A stretch of DNA of 38,897 nucleotides from assembly GCA_902796515.1 (NCBI GenBank), contig CADBOZ010000134.1:1-38897 (forward strand), read 5' to 3'. The position numbers and the translations under genes are program-made. Positions 24,776-33,852 of this stretch are shown here, one piece after another. This DNA is from an uncultured bacterium. Lineage in GTDB: Bacteria; Cyanobacteriota; Vampirovibrionia; Gastranaerophilales; Gastranaerophilaceae. The notes below the pieces were generated by a model. The model ran no database searches and had not been told where the DNA came from. It saw nothing but the letters and a program-made list of their open reading frames with translations. Positions within the stretch are counted from its first letter, which is position 1. Each line of letters starts with the position of its first letter.

Positions 24776-26146
24776 CTAGTTTGCATCCGCAAGATTTTTA
24801 GCTTTATCTCCGAGCGCATCTTTTAATGCTTGTTTTTGCTCTGCGGTTAAACCTGTCACTCCTTTGCCGTTTTTGTCAACGTAATATACCATGTTGTCGC
24901 TTATTACAGCATATACTTGAGTGTTATTAATATTCATTGAAGAAGCTTCGTATTGTCCCCCGAATATACCGGTGCTAACACCTGAAGAGTCGGCATCTTT
25001 ATTTGGAACATATACGTCTTGTGTTTGTGTTTGTTGTGCTTGTGTTTGTTGAGTTTGAGTGTTTTTGTTTTTATTACCGAATTTGTTTCTTGTATACTTG
25101 TTTGTTTTTTCACCGTTTGCAGGCGTATAATCAGGAACATTACTTTTATCATCTCCGAGGAGCGTAGCTTTTAGAACTTCTTTTTGTGCTTCGGTTAGCC
25201 CTGTTACGGGTGTTCCGCCGCCGTCTACATAATGAACTTTGCCGTCTGTTCCAATTTCGGCAAATACATAATTATCTCCGTTAAATTTTGTTGTGGCATA
25301 AGGTTTGCCGTTATGAGTACCTCTTACTACTACTTGTTTATCTTGTTCCGGATTTCCGCTTTCGCCGAAGTATACAATGTTTTGGACATCAGGATTTTGA
25401 CTTTCTCCCTTACCGTAGTTAATATAACTCATACTTCCGTCGGAAAGCACTTCACGTTCGGCTCCGTTTGAAAATTTTGCATAAATACCACCATTTTTGT
25501 AAGAATATGTTGCACCGGCAGCAGCCTTGTTTTTATTTAAGCCTGCTATACGAGATTCTCCAACTTCGCTCAGATTACTCAATGTTGCTAAATCTACATT
25601 TTGGATGTTTGCAAGATTACCGTCTTTATCGTATGCAACATAACCTTTTTCGTTACTGTCGTTTGAATGAGGAATGCCTACAACAAATCCGCCATTTTCC
25701 AAAGGCGCATATTCAGAACCTTCAACTTCTTTGTATCTTTCAAGCGTTTTTCTTGCTTGATCTGATTGAAGTCCGTTATATACCTCATCATATTTACTTT
25801 GAGGCTGCACTTCTTGTGTTTCAGGTTTTTCTTCCGGAGCTTGGTCAGTTTTTCCTGCAGGATTAAATATATTTTCAATACAGTCTGCAAGGGTGCTAAA
25901 AAAATTTTTTATACCTTCTGTAAAGCTTTGCTGGTTAAATGACGGAGTTTCGTCTGATGCTTGTTCAGCTTGAGTGAGTGCATCAGCATATTCTTGTTGT
26001 TCTTCGGGTGTTAACGGTGGAGTTTCCGGTTGTTCCGATTGAATAATCGTTTGCTCTTCTTGTTGTTGTTCAACTTGTTCCGGCCTGTTGGAATTTGCAT
26101 TTTGAACATAAGAATTTCCACTAACACCTGTTAACTCGTCAATCAT
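24776..26146 (-). CDS. Low-complexity Q/T-rich protein with duplicated C-terminal module
   Basis: The family is not recognised. It has no signal peptide or membrane span. Residues 15-60 and 98-115 are glutamine-, glutamate- and proline-rich. A 40-residue module occurs twice: around 290-330 (NYVFAEIGTDGKVHYVDGGG then TPVTGLTEAQKEVLKATLLG) and at the C-terminus (TQVYAVISDNMVYYVDKNGK then GVTGLTAEQKQALKDALGD). The copies are joined by a QT-rich spacer (about 360-380, TQTQQTQAQQTQTQ). The glycine-, asparagine- and tyrosine-rich centre looks like a beta-rich extracellular or structural protein, though how it would be exported is unclear. GGAG lies about 8 nt before the ATG. It stops with TAG. Confidence 0.8.
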   Translation of the reverse strand: MIDELTGVSGNSYVQNANSNRPEQVEQQQEEQTIIQSEQPETPPLTPEEQQEYADALTQAEQASDETPSFNQQSFTEGIKNFFSTLADCIENIFNPAGKTDQAPEEKPETQEVQPQSKYDEVYNGLQSDQARKTLERYKEVEGSEYAPLENGGFVVGIPHSNDSNEKGYVAYDKDGNLANIQNVDLATLSNLSEVGESRIAGLNKNKAAAGATYSYKNGGIYAKFSNGAEREVLSDGSMSYINYGKGESQNPDVQNIVYFGESGNPEQDKQVVVRGTHNGKPYATTKFNGDNYVFAEIGTDGKVHYVDGGGTPVTGLTEAQKEVLKATLLGDDKSNVPDYTPANGEKTNKYTRNKFGNKNKNTQTQQTQAQQTQTQDVYVPNKDADSSGVSTGIFGGQYEASSMNINNTQVYAVISDNMVYYVDKNGKGVTGLTAEQKQALKDALGDKAKNLADAN

Positions 26147-26326
26147 ATCTCTAACTCCGTTTTATCGTGTTTATCAATTATTCTTTTAATACGGTTATTT
26201 ACGGGTAACCTTTATACCGGACAGAAAAATTTTTACATTTGTTCATAATAAGCAAGATTTTATATTTTCGCGTTTTAAATAGTTACTTACGTATTAGCTT
26301 ACATCACAAGTTTAGGATTAAATAAA
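26147..26326. other. Divergent intergenic region
   Basis: 180 bp between the Q/T-rich gene and the multi-HTH gene. It must contain promoters for both, but no clear consensus pair was found. A short GGTTA/TAACC inverted repeat lies near 26203-26222. Confidence 0.3.
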
Positions 26327-27535
26327 ATGAATATACAACCAATAAGTCTTTCTAATGTATTAAAATTTAAAGCAAATTTTTTCAGAAGCAATCCTGAAAA
26401 TTTTCCCGATAAATCTTCGGAATATTTTTTCGATGATTTTGAATTTAAAGATGATAATTTTGATGAAATAATAAGAATAAGGGGAATTATTGCACAAAGC
26501 AAAAGTGATATTGAGAGATTTCAGGAACAGCTGAATAATTCTCAAAATAAAAATAAAACCGATATTTATGAATTATACAGAAGAATTTCGCTTGCCAATA
26601 AACTATGCGCAAATTATGAAAGATATTTGCAAATGCTTGTAGATAATCCTGAATTTTCACCATTATTTAACCCCGAATATTCAAAACATGAAAAAGAAAT
26701 GGCGCTGGAAGAAAACGGAGTATATAATATTAAAAGACTTGCGGAAATGCTTGATATAGACTCTCCTGCGGTTGTGACGGAATGGCTTAAAAACGGAGTT
26801 TTCGACAGTACTTTTGAAGTTAGCGATGAAACAACCGGCAGATATATAAATACCGCAACACCGAAAGCATCCGCATTAATTGAAGATTTTAAAGCCAGAA
26901 GAAAAGATTTTTTAACATTTTCCGAGCTCAGATACAAATACAATATACAAAATGAAATAGCAACAAAATACGTATACGACGGCAAATTAAAACTTTTCGG
27001 AATTGACTTGAATAACTATAAGAAAAAATTACCGCAGGCAAATATGGTTATGGTTGATACTGCGGATAAAACAAATTCTAAAACATTAAGACAGCACAGT
27101 AAAATGTATCCAAAACGGTCGGATTATACAAAATCGCTTTCCGTACCTGCTATGCGACTTTCAAGACTCGGCTTCGGGGATATTGAAACATTGAGAGAAT
27201 TAATCAGACAGGGAAAATTAAACGGAAAAATTGCAAAATATAAAACAAACGGAAGCGAAAAATATTTGACCGAAGTTGAAACTTTATCTCCTAAAAATAT
27301 ACGTGCTTTAACGATTTTAAGAAACAGAAACAGCAATCTGGTTGAAGTTAAAAATCTTGCGCAAAGATTAAATATTTCCCCGAAAGACATAAGAAAACTT
27401 CTTATTGAAGGAAAAATGGAAATAATTCCGGAATATATTCTTGAATCTGATTTTAAAGAAGTTTATATCGATATCACAAATCCTAAAAATGCTAAAGCAA
27501 TTGAAGAAATACAAAAACAAAACGATAACGTTTAA
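26327..27535 (+). CDS. Hypothetical protein with repeated helix-turn-helix-like segments
   Basis: 402 aa with no signal peptide or membrane span. The N-terminus MNIQPISLSNVLKFKANF shares the M-x-I-Q...(F/Y)(K/R)ANF pattern with the protein at 8678. Residues about 45-110 are helical and charged. At least two MerR/excisionase-like winged-helix segments are visible: YNIKRLAEMLDIDSPAVVTE with WLKNG (about 128-155), and VEVKNLAQRLNISPKDIRKL with LIEGK (about 345-370); a third, weaker one is LTFSELRYKYNIQNEIATKY (about 199-218). This suggests DNA binding, but the long N-terminal extension is atypical. AGGA lies upstream of the ATG. Confidence 0.8.
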   Translation: MNIQPISLSNVLKFKANFFRSNPENFPDKSSEYFFDDFEFKDDNFDEIIRIRGIIAQSKSDIERFQEQLNNSQNKNKTDIYELYRRISLANKLCANYERYLQMLVDNPEFSPLFNPEYSKHEKEMALEENGVYNIKRLAEMLDIDSPAVVTEWLKNGVFDSTFEVSDETTGRYINTATPKASALIEDFKARRKDFLTFSELRYKYNIQNEIATKYVYDGKLKLFGIDLNNYKKKLPQANMVMVDTADKTNSKTLRQHSKMYPKRSDYTKSLSVPAMRLSRLGFGDIETLRELIRQGKLNGKIAKYKTNGSEKYLTEVETLSPKNIRALTILRNRNSNLVEVKNLAQRLNISPKDIRKLLIEGKMEIIPEYILESDFKEVYIDITNPKNAKAIEEIQKQNDNV

Positions 27536-27597
27536 TTGTATGTTTTAAATAATTGTGATAGAATAAAGCACGGTTGTGTTATAAAGGAGATTAAAAT

Positions 27598-28227
27598 ATG
27601 AACGAACTTTTAAAAAAATGTTTAGTTGAATTTATCGGAACATTTTTTCTTGTACTGACCATAGGATGCTGTGTTTATTCTGCTGCCAGCGGAATTATTG
27701 CGCCCCTTGCAATAGGTTTTGTTCTGGCGGTTATGGTATATGCGGGCGGATATGTTTCAGGCGGGCATTATAACCCTGCGGTTTCTCTTGCATGCTTGGT
27801 AAGAGGAGTTTTAAGCGCAAAAGATATGGTTGCATACTGGGTATCCCAGTTGCTTGCGGGTTTTGTTGCAGCACTTGTTGTTAAACAGCTTGTAATTGTT
27901 CCTGCTGCGGGAATTGAACCGTTTACTCTTTGCAAGCTTATTGTTTGTGAGTTTTTGTTCACTTTTGCACTTTGTTATGTTGTACTTCATACCGCAACAT
28001 CTCCAAAAACGGAAAACAATTCATATTACGGCTTTGCAATCGGTTCAACCGTAATGGTAGGTGCATTTGCAACGGCGGGATTATGCTTCGGAGCATTTAA
28101 TCCGGCAGTAGCTATCGGCTTATTAACATTCGGTGCTTGCGCAAAATTAATCGGTGTTACAATACTGGTTAATTTAATCGGCGGTGCTTGTGCGGGATGT
28201 GTATATAAACTTACTTCAAAAGAATAA
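27598..28227 (+). CDS. MIP/aquaporin-family channel with an altered second NPA motif
   Basis: Six spans in 209 aa with both NPA half-helices: GGHYNPAVSL (about residues 56-65) and GAFNPAVAIG. In classical aquaporins and glycerol facilitators the second motif is NPAR, whose arginine forms the selectivity filter; here valine replaces it. The start is preceded by AAAGGAGA. The gene stands alone with its own terminator. Water or small neutral solute transport is the family expectation; the missing arginine makes the substrate uncertain. Confidence 0.88.
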   Translation: MNELLKKCLVEFIGTFFLVLTIGCCVYSAASGIIAPLAIGFVLAVMVYAGGYVSGGHYNPAVSLACLVRGVLSAKDMVAYWVSQLLAGFVAALVVKQLVIVPAAGIEPFTLCKLIVCEFLFTFALCYVVLHTATSPKTENNSYYGFAIGSTVMVGAFATAGLCFGAFNPAVAIGLLTFGACAKLIGVTILVNLIGGACAGCVYKLTSKE

Positions 28228-28253
28228 ACCGGATAATTTAACTTGATATTTTA

Positions 28254-28290
28254 AAAACAATCGGGAATTAATATTTTCCGATTGTTTTTT
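28254..28290 (+). terminator. Intrinsic terminator of the aquaporin-family gene
   Basis: AAAACAATCGG/CCGATTGTTTT (28254-28264 and 28278-28288) with a 13-nt loop and a T run ending at 28290. Confidence 0.85.
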
Positions 28291-28295
28291 ATTTC

Positions 28296-28324
28296 TTGAC
28301 AACTGCCGGCATGTAGAATAAGAA
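28296..28324 (+). promoter_or_regulatory. Probable promoter of the DUF2130 gene
   Basis: A perfect TTGACA at 28296-28301 lies about 45 bp before the ATG. At 17 bp the -10 position reads TAAGAA, which is weak. Confidence 0.4.
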
Positions 28325-28346
28325 TAAATATTGAAAGGTTGAGTAT

Positions 28347-29585
28347 ATGAACGAGATTAAATGTCCCAAATGCGGCGAAGTGTTTAAAGTTGATGAAACA
28401 GGGTATGCTGCTATAATGAAGCAGGTTCGCGATGAAGAATTTTTAAACGAGATAAAAGAAAGAGAAAAACAACTGAAGCTTGAAAAAGAAAATGCTCTTT
28501 CAATTATAAAGCTTGAGCTTGAAAAAGAGTTTACGCAGATAATCAGCAAAAAAGAAGAAGAAATTTCAAAACTAAAATCCGAAATAACCGAAGAAAGATT
28601 TATAGCAAAAAATGCAATAAACGAAGTAACCTTGAATAAAGATAAGGAAATAGTTGAGCTTAAAAATAAAATAACAACATTTGATAAAGATAAAGAGCTT
28701 GAAATAAATAAACTTAAAACCGAAAAAATGCTCTCGGATAAAGAATTTCAGCTAAAGGAACAATCAATCAAAGAACAATACGAAGCAAAACTCAAATTTA
28801 TGACGGAAGAAATCGAGCGCTATAAGGATTTCAAAGCAAAGCTTTCAACAAAAATGATAGGAGAGAGTCTTGAACAGCATTGTGAGATTGAATTTAATAA
28901 GCTAAGACCGACAGCCTTTCAAAATGCCTATTTTGAAAAAGATAACGATGCAAAATCAGGAAGCAAAGGAGATTATATTTATAAAGAAGCGGATGAAGAC
29001 GGAAACGAGTTTATTTCTATAATGTTTGAGATGAAAAATGAGGCTGATACCACTTCAACAAAAAAGAAAAACGAAGACTTTTTTAAAGAACTCGATAAAG
29101 ACAGATGCGAAAAAAAATGCGAATATGCAATTCTTGTTTCCCTTCTGGAGTCCGATAATGAGCTTTATAATACGGGAATTGTCGATGTTTCTTATAAATA
29201 CCCGAAAATGTACGTTATAAGACCGCAATTTTTTATACCTGTGATTACGATGTTGAGGAATTCGGCTTTGCATTCTCTTGAATATAAAAAAGAGCTGGCT
29301 TTAATTAAAACGCAAAATATTGATATATCAAATTTTGAAGAAGAAATCAATGATTTTAAAGAAAAGTTTTCAAGGAATTTTGAGCTTGCAAGCAAAAAAT
29401 TTAAAACAGCAATAGAAGAAATTGATAAAACAATAGATCACCTTCAAAAAACAAAAGAAGCACTTTTATCTTCCGAAAATAATTTAAGGCTGGCCAATAA
29501 TAAAGCGGAAGACTTAAGCATTAAAAGATTAACAAAAAATAATCCGACGATGCGGGAAAAATTTGCGGAATTAAAAAACGAATAA
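28347..29585 (+). CDS. DUF2130 protein: coiled coil plus PD-(D/E)xK nuclease-like fold
   Basis: Residues 1-13 hold a CPKCG knuckle (C6, C9), residues about 25-170 a long coiled coil, and residues about 175-310 the conserved DUF2130 core with a restriction-endonuclease-like motif: GDY (D209), then FEMK (E228 and K230). A further helical tail (about 320-412) is probably another coiled coil. The layout resembles RmuC-type proteins. The function is not established; a role in DNA processing is inferred from the nuclease-like motif. Normal length for the family; single-gene transcript between two terminators. Confidence 0.85.
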   Translation: MNEIKCPKCGEVFKVDETGYAAIMKQVRDEEFLNEIKEREKQLKLEKENALSIIKLELEKEFTQIISKKEEEISKLKSEITEERFIAKNAINEVTLNKDKEIVELKNKITTFDKDKELEINKLKTEKMLSDKEFQLKEQSIKEQYEAKLKFMTEEIERYKDFKAKLSTKMIGESLEQHCEIEFNKLRPTAFQNAYFEKDNDAKSGSKGDYIYKEADEDGNEFISIMFEMKNEADTTSTKKKNEDFFKELDKDRCEKKCEYAILVSLLESDNELYNTGIVDVSYKYPKMYVIRPQFFIPVITMLRNSALHSLEYKKELALIKTQNIDISNFEEEINDFKEKFSRNFELASKKFKTAIEEIDKTIDHLQKTKEALLSSENNLRLANNKAEDLSIKRLTKNNPTMREKFAELKNE

Positions 29586-29635
29586 AATTCTACTTGTTGC
29601 ATAAAATATAATTATTAAAAAGTATAGATAACTTT

Positions 29636-29659
29636 GCAATTTTGAAATTGCGTTTTTTT
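29636..29659 (+). terminator. Intrinsic terminator of the DUF2130 gene
   Basis: GCAATTT/AAATTGC (29636-29651 with a tight loop) followed by G and seven T. The next promoter overlaps it. Confidence 0.65.
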
Positions 29660-29670
29660 ATTTATATAAT
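29642..29670 (+). promoter_or_regulatory. Promoter of the thioredoxin-ccdA pair
   Basis: TTGAAA (29642-29647), 17-bp spacer, TATAAT (29665-29670), ending 28 bp before the ATG at 29699. The -35 box lies inside the preceding terminator hairpin. Confidence 0.6.
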
Positions 29671-29698
29671 TAATGTAGCTAAAATAAGGATTGAATTT

Positions 29699-30115
29699 AT
29701 GAAAAATTGGATAATTATATTGTTGATTTTTACAATGCCTCTCGGAGTTTATGCTTACCTTGATACAAAAGCGCAAAGCGATGCATTATGTAAAATTGAG
29801 GGTAATAAAACAGATATTCCTAAAGCAAAATTAATTAAATTTACTTCCCCGATGTGTTCGGAATGTAAAGAAGTTGCCGAGGAAATGCAAAAGGCAATGA
29901 AAGACTATAAAGGCTCGGTTCTTGTAGAAGAAGTAAATGTCATCGATAACGGCGGAAAAGGAACGGATTATACAAAAAAACAAATCAAAAAATATAAAAT
30001 CAGCCTTGTGCCGACACTGGTTTTTGTGGATAGAGGCGGAAATGTTATCCATAAACAGGAAGGTGCTATCAGCCATGACGAAATACTTGATTTATTAAAG
30101 GAATTGGATGACTAA
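29699..30115 (+). CDS. Membrane-anchored thioredoxin-like protein
   Basis: 138 aa from the ATG at 29699, which has AAGGA 8 nt upstream and opens directly into a signal anchor (about residues 4-20). The thioredoxin fold follows with the active site SPMCSECKEV (C53-S-E-C56) and the cis-proline region LVPTLVFVD. The CSEC dipeptide is unlike the CGPC of thioredoxin. The stop and the next ATG overlap (TAATG), so it is translationally coupled to the CcdA-like gene, its expected electron donor for periplasmic thiol reduction. Confidence 0.88.
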   Translation: MKNWIIILLIFTMPLGVYAYLDTKAQSDALCKIEGNKTDIPKAKLIKFTSPMCSECKEVAEEMQKAMKDYKGSVLVEEVNVIDNGGKGTDYTKKQIKKYKISLVPTLVFVDRGGNVIHKQEGAISHDEILDLLKELDD

Positions 30116-30828
30116 TGATTGTTGAATTATCAAATAAACTTGTTCAATACTTATCAAGCGGTGAGTTTTCACCGCTATATCTTGTAATATCTTTTCTGGG
30201 CGGTGTATTAAGCTCAATATCCCCCTGTTCAATCGGAATTTTGCCGATTATAGCGGGATATGTCGGCGGATACGGTGACAGTGACAGATTTAAAACGTTT
30301 ATTCAAATGTGCTCTTTTGTATTCGGACTTGCCGTTGTTTTGAGTATAATCGGTGTAATTTGCGCCCTGACAGGACAAGTCTTTGCGTCGTTTGGCGGAG
30401 CATATTTTGTTTTATTTATCGCATCTTTAATCCTTGTAATGGGCTTAAATTTGCTTAATATAATTGAAATTCCGCTTCCGACGATAATCAGCAGAATGCC
30501 AAAAGGAAACGGAACAAGTTTGTTTTTCTATCCTTTTTTAATAGGCGTTATTTTTGCTTTTGCAATGAGTCCTTGCTCTACTCCCATTTTGGCGGGAATT
30601 ATGAGTTTTGCCGTTTTGACAAAAAGCATATTTCTTGCAGGTTTAATGCTGATGTGCTTTTCATTGGGGCAGGGTGTTATTGTAATTTTAACAGGTGTTT
30701 TTGCCAGTTTTATCAAGGGCTTAAGAAATTTTGCATCAATTTCCGAAGTATTGATGAAGATTTCAGGGGTATTGTTAATCCTTGCTTCTTTAATAATCTA
30801 TATAAAAATATTTTCGAGATTTTTTTAA
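30115..30828 (+). CDS. ccdA: CcdA-family thiol:disulfide transporter
   Basis: Six hydrophobic spans in 237 aa. The two redox cysteines sit in repeated motifs SISPCSIGILP (C38) and AMSPCSTPILAG (C154), the CcdA/DsbD-core signature. It carries electrons from cytoplasmic thioredoxin across the membrane to the periplasmic thioredoxin-like partner encoded just upstream. A role in cytochrome c maturation or general disulfide reduction cannot be distinguished here. Confidence 0.92.
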   Translation: MIVELSNKLVQYLSSGEFSPLYLVISFLGGVLSSISPCSIGILPIIAGYVGGYGDSDRFKTFIQMCSFVFGLAVVLSIIGVICALTGQVFASFGGAYFVLFIASLILVMGLNLLNIIEIPLPTIISRMPKGNGTSLFFYPFLIGVIFAFAMSPCSTPILAGIMSFAVLTKSIFLAGLMLMCFSLGQGVIVILTGVFASFIKGLRNFASISEVLMKISGVLLILASLIIYIKIFSRFF

Positions 30829-30933
30829 ATAAATTTTGCACTCAATATTCGGATTTTAACTAAACTACACAAATACTGGCATGCGGTGTGATTTTATGGT
30901 TAAATGAACAAAAGATTAAAATTCGGATTTAAA

Positions 30934-31332
30934 ATGAACTACAAACTTGTTGATTTAAAAATTCACGGCGATAACAGAGGAAAACTTATATCTCTTGAAG
31001 GAAACAGGGATATCCCTTTTGAAATAAAAAGAGTTTATTGGATTTTTGATACAATACCTGATTTAGACAGGGGTTTCCACGCTCATAAAAATATGGAGCA
31101 GATAATTGTTGCTATGGACGGAGCATGCCAATTTATTTTGGACGATGGTAAAAAAAGAGAAACTGTCTGGCTAAACCGTCCCGATAAGGGTTTATATATC
31201 GGAAAGAATATGTGGAGAGAGATGAAACATTTTTCATACGGCTGTAAATTAATGGTTTTAGCTTCAGATTATTATGATGAAAAAGAATATATAAGAAGTT
31301 ATGAAGATTTTTTGCGTGAGGTGGGTAAATGA
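30934..31332 (+). CDS. fdtA: dTDP-4-oxo-6-deoxyglucose 3,4-ketoisomerase (FdtA/QdtA-like)
   Basis: A small cupin of the WxcM/FdtA family. Typical features are the opening [38 protein letters not shown] (cupin histidines near residues 48-50) and a C-terminal [20 protein letters not shown]. It converts dTDP-4-keto-6-deoxyglucose to the 3-keto isomer, the first dedicated step to dTDP-Fuc3NAc or dTDP-Qui3NAc. The ATG at 30934 places the family start at its usual position; an ATG ten codons earlier has no ribosome-binding site. It overlaps the acetyltransferase gene by 4 nt. Confidence 0.88.
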   Translation: MNYKLVDLKIHGDNRGKLISLEGNRDIPFEIKRVYWIFDTIPDLDRGFHAHKNMEQIIVAMDGACQFILDDGKKRETVWLNRPDKGLYIGKNMWREMKHFSYGCKLMVLASDYYDEKEYIRSYEDFLREVGK

Positions 31333-31760
31333 TTCATCCTCTAAGTGACGTTCAAAGTAAAAATATTGGCGAAAATACAAATATCTGGCAGTTTTGTGTT
31401 GTTCTTGCGGGCGCTAAAATAGGTTCAAACTGCAATATCTGCTCAAATTGTTTTATAGAAAATGATGTTGTTATAGGAGATAATGTAACAATCAAAAACG
31501 GAGTCAGCATATATGATGGTATGCGAATTGAAGATAATGTATTTATCGGACCAAATGCAACGTTTTGCAATGATAAATACCCGAAATCAAAAAACAAAGA
31601 TTTTAAACTCGAACCTGTTGTTATTAAAAAAGGTGCAAGTATAGGTGCAAATGCGACAATACTTCCGGGTGTGACAATCGGTGAGAATGCACTTATAGCT
31701 GCAGGAAGTGTTGTTGTGAAAGATGTAAAAGATAATGAAAAAGTTATCGGAAAAAAATAG
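31329..31760 (+). CDS. fdtC: Hexapeptide-repeat sugar N-acetyltransferase (FdtC/QdtC-like)
   Basis: Left-handed beta-helix repeats run through the whole protein (for example [15 protein letters not shown] and [15 protein letters not shown], then [20 protein letters not shown]). At 143 aa it is of FdtC size. With the ketoisomerase and the aminotransferase at 36043 it completes the pathway to a 3-acetamido-3,6-dideoxyhexose nucleotide. The start overlaps the fdtA stop (ATGA type). Confidence 0.85.
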   Translation: MIHPLSDVQSKNIGENTNIWQFCVVLAGAKIGSNCNICSNCFIENDVVIGDNVTIKNGVSIYDGMRIEDNVFIGPNATFCNDKYPKSKNKDFKLEPVVIKKGASIGANATILPGVTIGENALIAAGSVVVKDVKDNEKVIGKK

Positions 31761-31857
31761 ATATTCTTAAATAGTCGTATAAGAAAATATTCATATTATA
31801 TTTATATGGCGCAGGATGTTACGATGTTGTCCGGTATTTTAAACTTGAGAGGCTATA

Positions 31858-32829
31858 ATGGTAAAATTAATTTGTTTAATGCCAACATATAATAAAGAAA
31901 ACACTTTAGCTAAAGCAATTGAATCAGTATTAATGCAAAAAACTAATTTTAAATATAAGCTCATTATACTTGATGACTGTTCGTCAGATAATTCAAATAA
32001 AATTGCAAAAGAATACCAAATAAAATATCCTGAAAAAATTGAAGTAGTCAGAAATAAAACTAACTTAAAATTACTCTATTCAATATTTAATGGTTATAAG
32101 TTATTAAAGGGAGCAGATTATTTTTGCGTTTTGGATGCTGATGATTGGTATACTTATGATAAAAAATTTGCTGATGCAGTTGATTTTTTGGATGAAAACA
32201 AAAGATATTCTTTATATATGACGAATATTACCGTAAAAAAGGGTAGCAATGAGGAATTAGCTTATAAAGGGTCAGAAAAAACTTTAAGTTTTGATTTTAA
32301 AGACAGAAAGCTAGGAAAAGACTTATTTATGCAGACAAGCGGAGTTGTGTATAGAAATGTATATTTTAAAGATGGAAAAAATGAAGAATTTGAAAAAATT
32401 TTAGAATATAAATATCCTGAATCATTTAGAGCTGATGGCTTTAGGTATGAATGGTATTTGCATAAAGGCAAAGCTTATTTTAAAAATAATGTCGAATCTG
32501 TGTATAATTATGATTTAAATGGAATTTGGTCAAGCAGTTCAGAGTGCGAGCAGATGCTTAGTAATGCAAAAATGATGTATTCTTGTGCCAAATTTTTTAA
32601 GAAAGATGAAGAATTTTATTATTTTAAATGCAGGCAATTTTTAAAGAAAATCATGCTAAATATAAAAAATGAAAATAATGATTTTTTTTCTAAAAATAAA
32701 GAAGACCTATCATTTTTATTTGATTATACATATATATCAAGCAGTCCAAAACTTGTAAAATTAATGAAATTGATAATAAAAATAATGCCATGCAAGTATA
32801 TAAGAAAAATTTATAGAGAATGTTTTTAA
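31858..32829 (+). CDS. Family 2 glycosyltransferase
   Basis: A GT-A fold enzyme: the N-terminal strand and motif LICLMPTYNKENTLAKAIES (residues 4-23), LDDCSSDN near 38-45, and the metal-binding DAD at 93-95 in VLDADDWY. It transfers a sugar to a growing surface glycan; the donor and acceptor are unknown. The C-terminal 100 residues are basic and lysine-rich. The last residues, KYIRKIYRECF, are typical of capsule-locus enzymes. GAGAGG lies upstream of the ATG. Confidence 0.88.
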   Translation: MVKLICLMPTYNKENTLAKAIESVLMQKTNFKYKLIILDDCSSDNSNKIAKEYQIKYPEKIEVVRNKTNLKLLYSIFNGYKLLKGADYFCVLDADDWYTYDKKFADAVDFLDENKRYSLYMTNITVKKGSNEELAYKGSEKTLSFDFKDRKLGKDLFMQTSGVVYRNVYFKDGKNEEFEKILEYKYPESFRADGFRYEWYLHKGKAYFKNNVESVYNYDLNGIWSSSSECEQMLSNAKMMYSCAKFFKKDEEFYYFKCRQFLKKIMLNIKNENNDFFSKNKEDLSFLFDYTYISSSPKLVKLMKLIIKIMPCKYIRKIYRECF

Positions 32830-32890
32830 TTTTAAAAATAATGGCGTTGCACAAGTTTTATGTATTTGTACATAAGAAAGGGTGAAAGTA

Positions 32891-33838
32891 GTGGAAATAG
32901 TAAAAAAAGTAAAACATGAATGTGGTATGCGTACTATATATTTGTTTGGCATAAGAATTTTTAGTTATTTTTCAAAAAAACTTCCTTATTGGGTAATGTT
33001 GGATATAATGAAAAACATTGGCATAAAAGAATGCAAAAATGAGATTGAAAATATAGTTTTGGGTTCATCACATGCAAGACATGGGTTTATACCAGATGTT
33101 TACGAATATAACCTAGGAGGTTCAAGTCAGGATTTGTATACATCCTATAAATTATATGAATGGATTTTAAAAAATGATTTTAAGAATTTGAAAAATATAA
33201 TTCTTTTTTATAGTCCGTTTTCCCCCGGATTTCAATTATGCAAAACAAGTGAAGCATGGAAATGTATAGCATATAAAACTTTTTACAATATTGATTTTCA
33301 ATCGGAATTGCCCGAAGATGCAAAATATCTTGAAAAAAAATTACCGTATGTAATAAAAAATAAAAAATGCGATTTGCCCGAAAATTATCGCGGCGAGGTA
33401 TTTTATTCTGATAAAAACGGTTTTATAGATATTGCCGCTATCGCAAAACGCTGGATAAAACACAACAGGAGAAATAACAATCAAAATTTATACCTTGAAA
33501 AATTAATTGAAAAATCAAACGCAAACAATCATAATCTATACATTGTAATTGCTCCTTTAAGAAAAGATTTAAAATTGCTTTTGCCTGATAAAGAAATAAT
33601 TTTTAGTTCTTTGTATAAACTGACTGAAAATCATTCTACTTTGAAGCTGATAGATTTATACAATAGTGAAGATTTTGATGTTTTAGATTTTGAAGATACC
33701 GATCATATGAGTTATACCGGTGCTAAAAAATTAACGGGAATAATAAAAGGAATTATCGATACAATCGAGAGAGAGAGAGAGAGAGTAATCGCGCCGAAAC
33801 TTTTAAGGCAATATATAATTAATAAAAAGGCGGCATAA
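32891..33838 (+). CDS. SGNH-like hydrolase/acyl-transfer protein of the glycan locus
   Basis: Around residue 55 it reads IVLGSSHARHG (the SGNH block I serine region), then NLGGSSQDLYTSYKLYEW (block II-like), and near the C-terminus DTDHMSYTGAKKL (D-x-x-H block). These resemble AlgJ/DltD/OafB-type proteins that acetylate or deacylate polysaccharides. The N-terminus carries RTIYLFGIRIFSY, a motif often found on surface-glycan enzymes. The GTG at 32891 is preferred (AAAGGG at 8-10 nt); the GTG three codons earlier is too close to that site. The 3' end contains a (GA)9.5 tract encoding ERERER. Confidence 0.7.
   Translation: MEIVKKVKHECGMRTIYLFGIRIFSYFSKKLPYWVMLDIMKNIGIKECKNEIENIVLGSSHARHGFIPDVYEYNLGGSSQDLYTSYKLYEWILKNDFKNLKNIILFYSPFSPGFQLCKTSEAWKCIAYKTFYNIDFQSELPEDAKYLEKKLPYVIKNKKCDLPENYRGEVFYSDKNGFIDIAAIAKRWIKHNRRNNNQNLYLEKLIEKSNANNHNLYIVIAPLRKDLKLLLPDKEIIFSSLYKLTENHSTLKLIDLYNSEDFDVLDFEDTDHMSYTGAKKLTGIIKGIIDTIERERERVIAPKLLRQYIINKKAA
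33767..33785 (+). repeat. (GA)n dinucleotide microsatellite
   Basis: 19 nt of perfect GA repeat near the 3' end of the SGNH-like gene. Gain of one unit would create an immediate stop (GAG-TAA); loss would change and shorten the C-terminal tail. Confidence 0.8.
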
Positions 33839-33852
33839 AGTCAGAGGGATAA

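Noticed and set aside
25468-25866. 132-codon plus-strand open frame
   Set aside because: It is antisense to the Q/T-rich gene with no start signal, and its composition fits a shadow frame.
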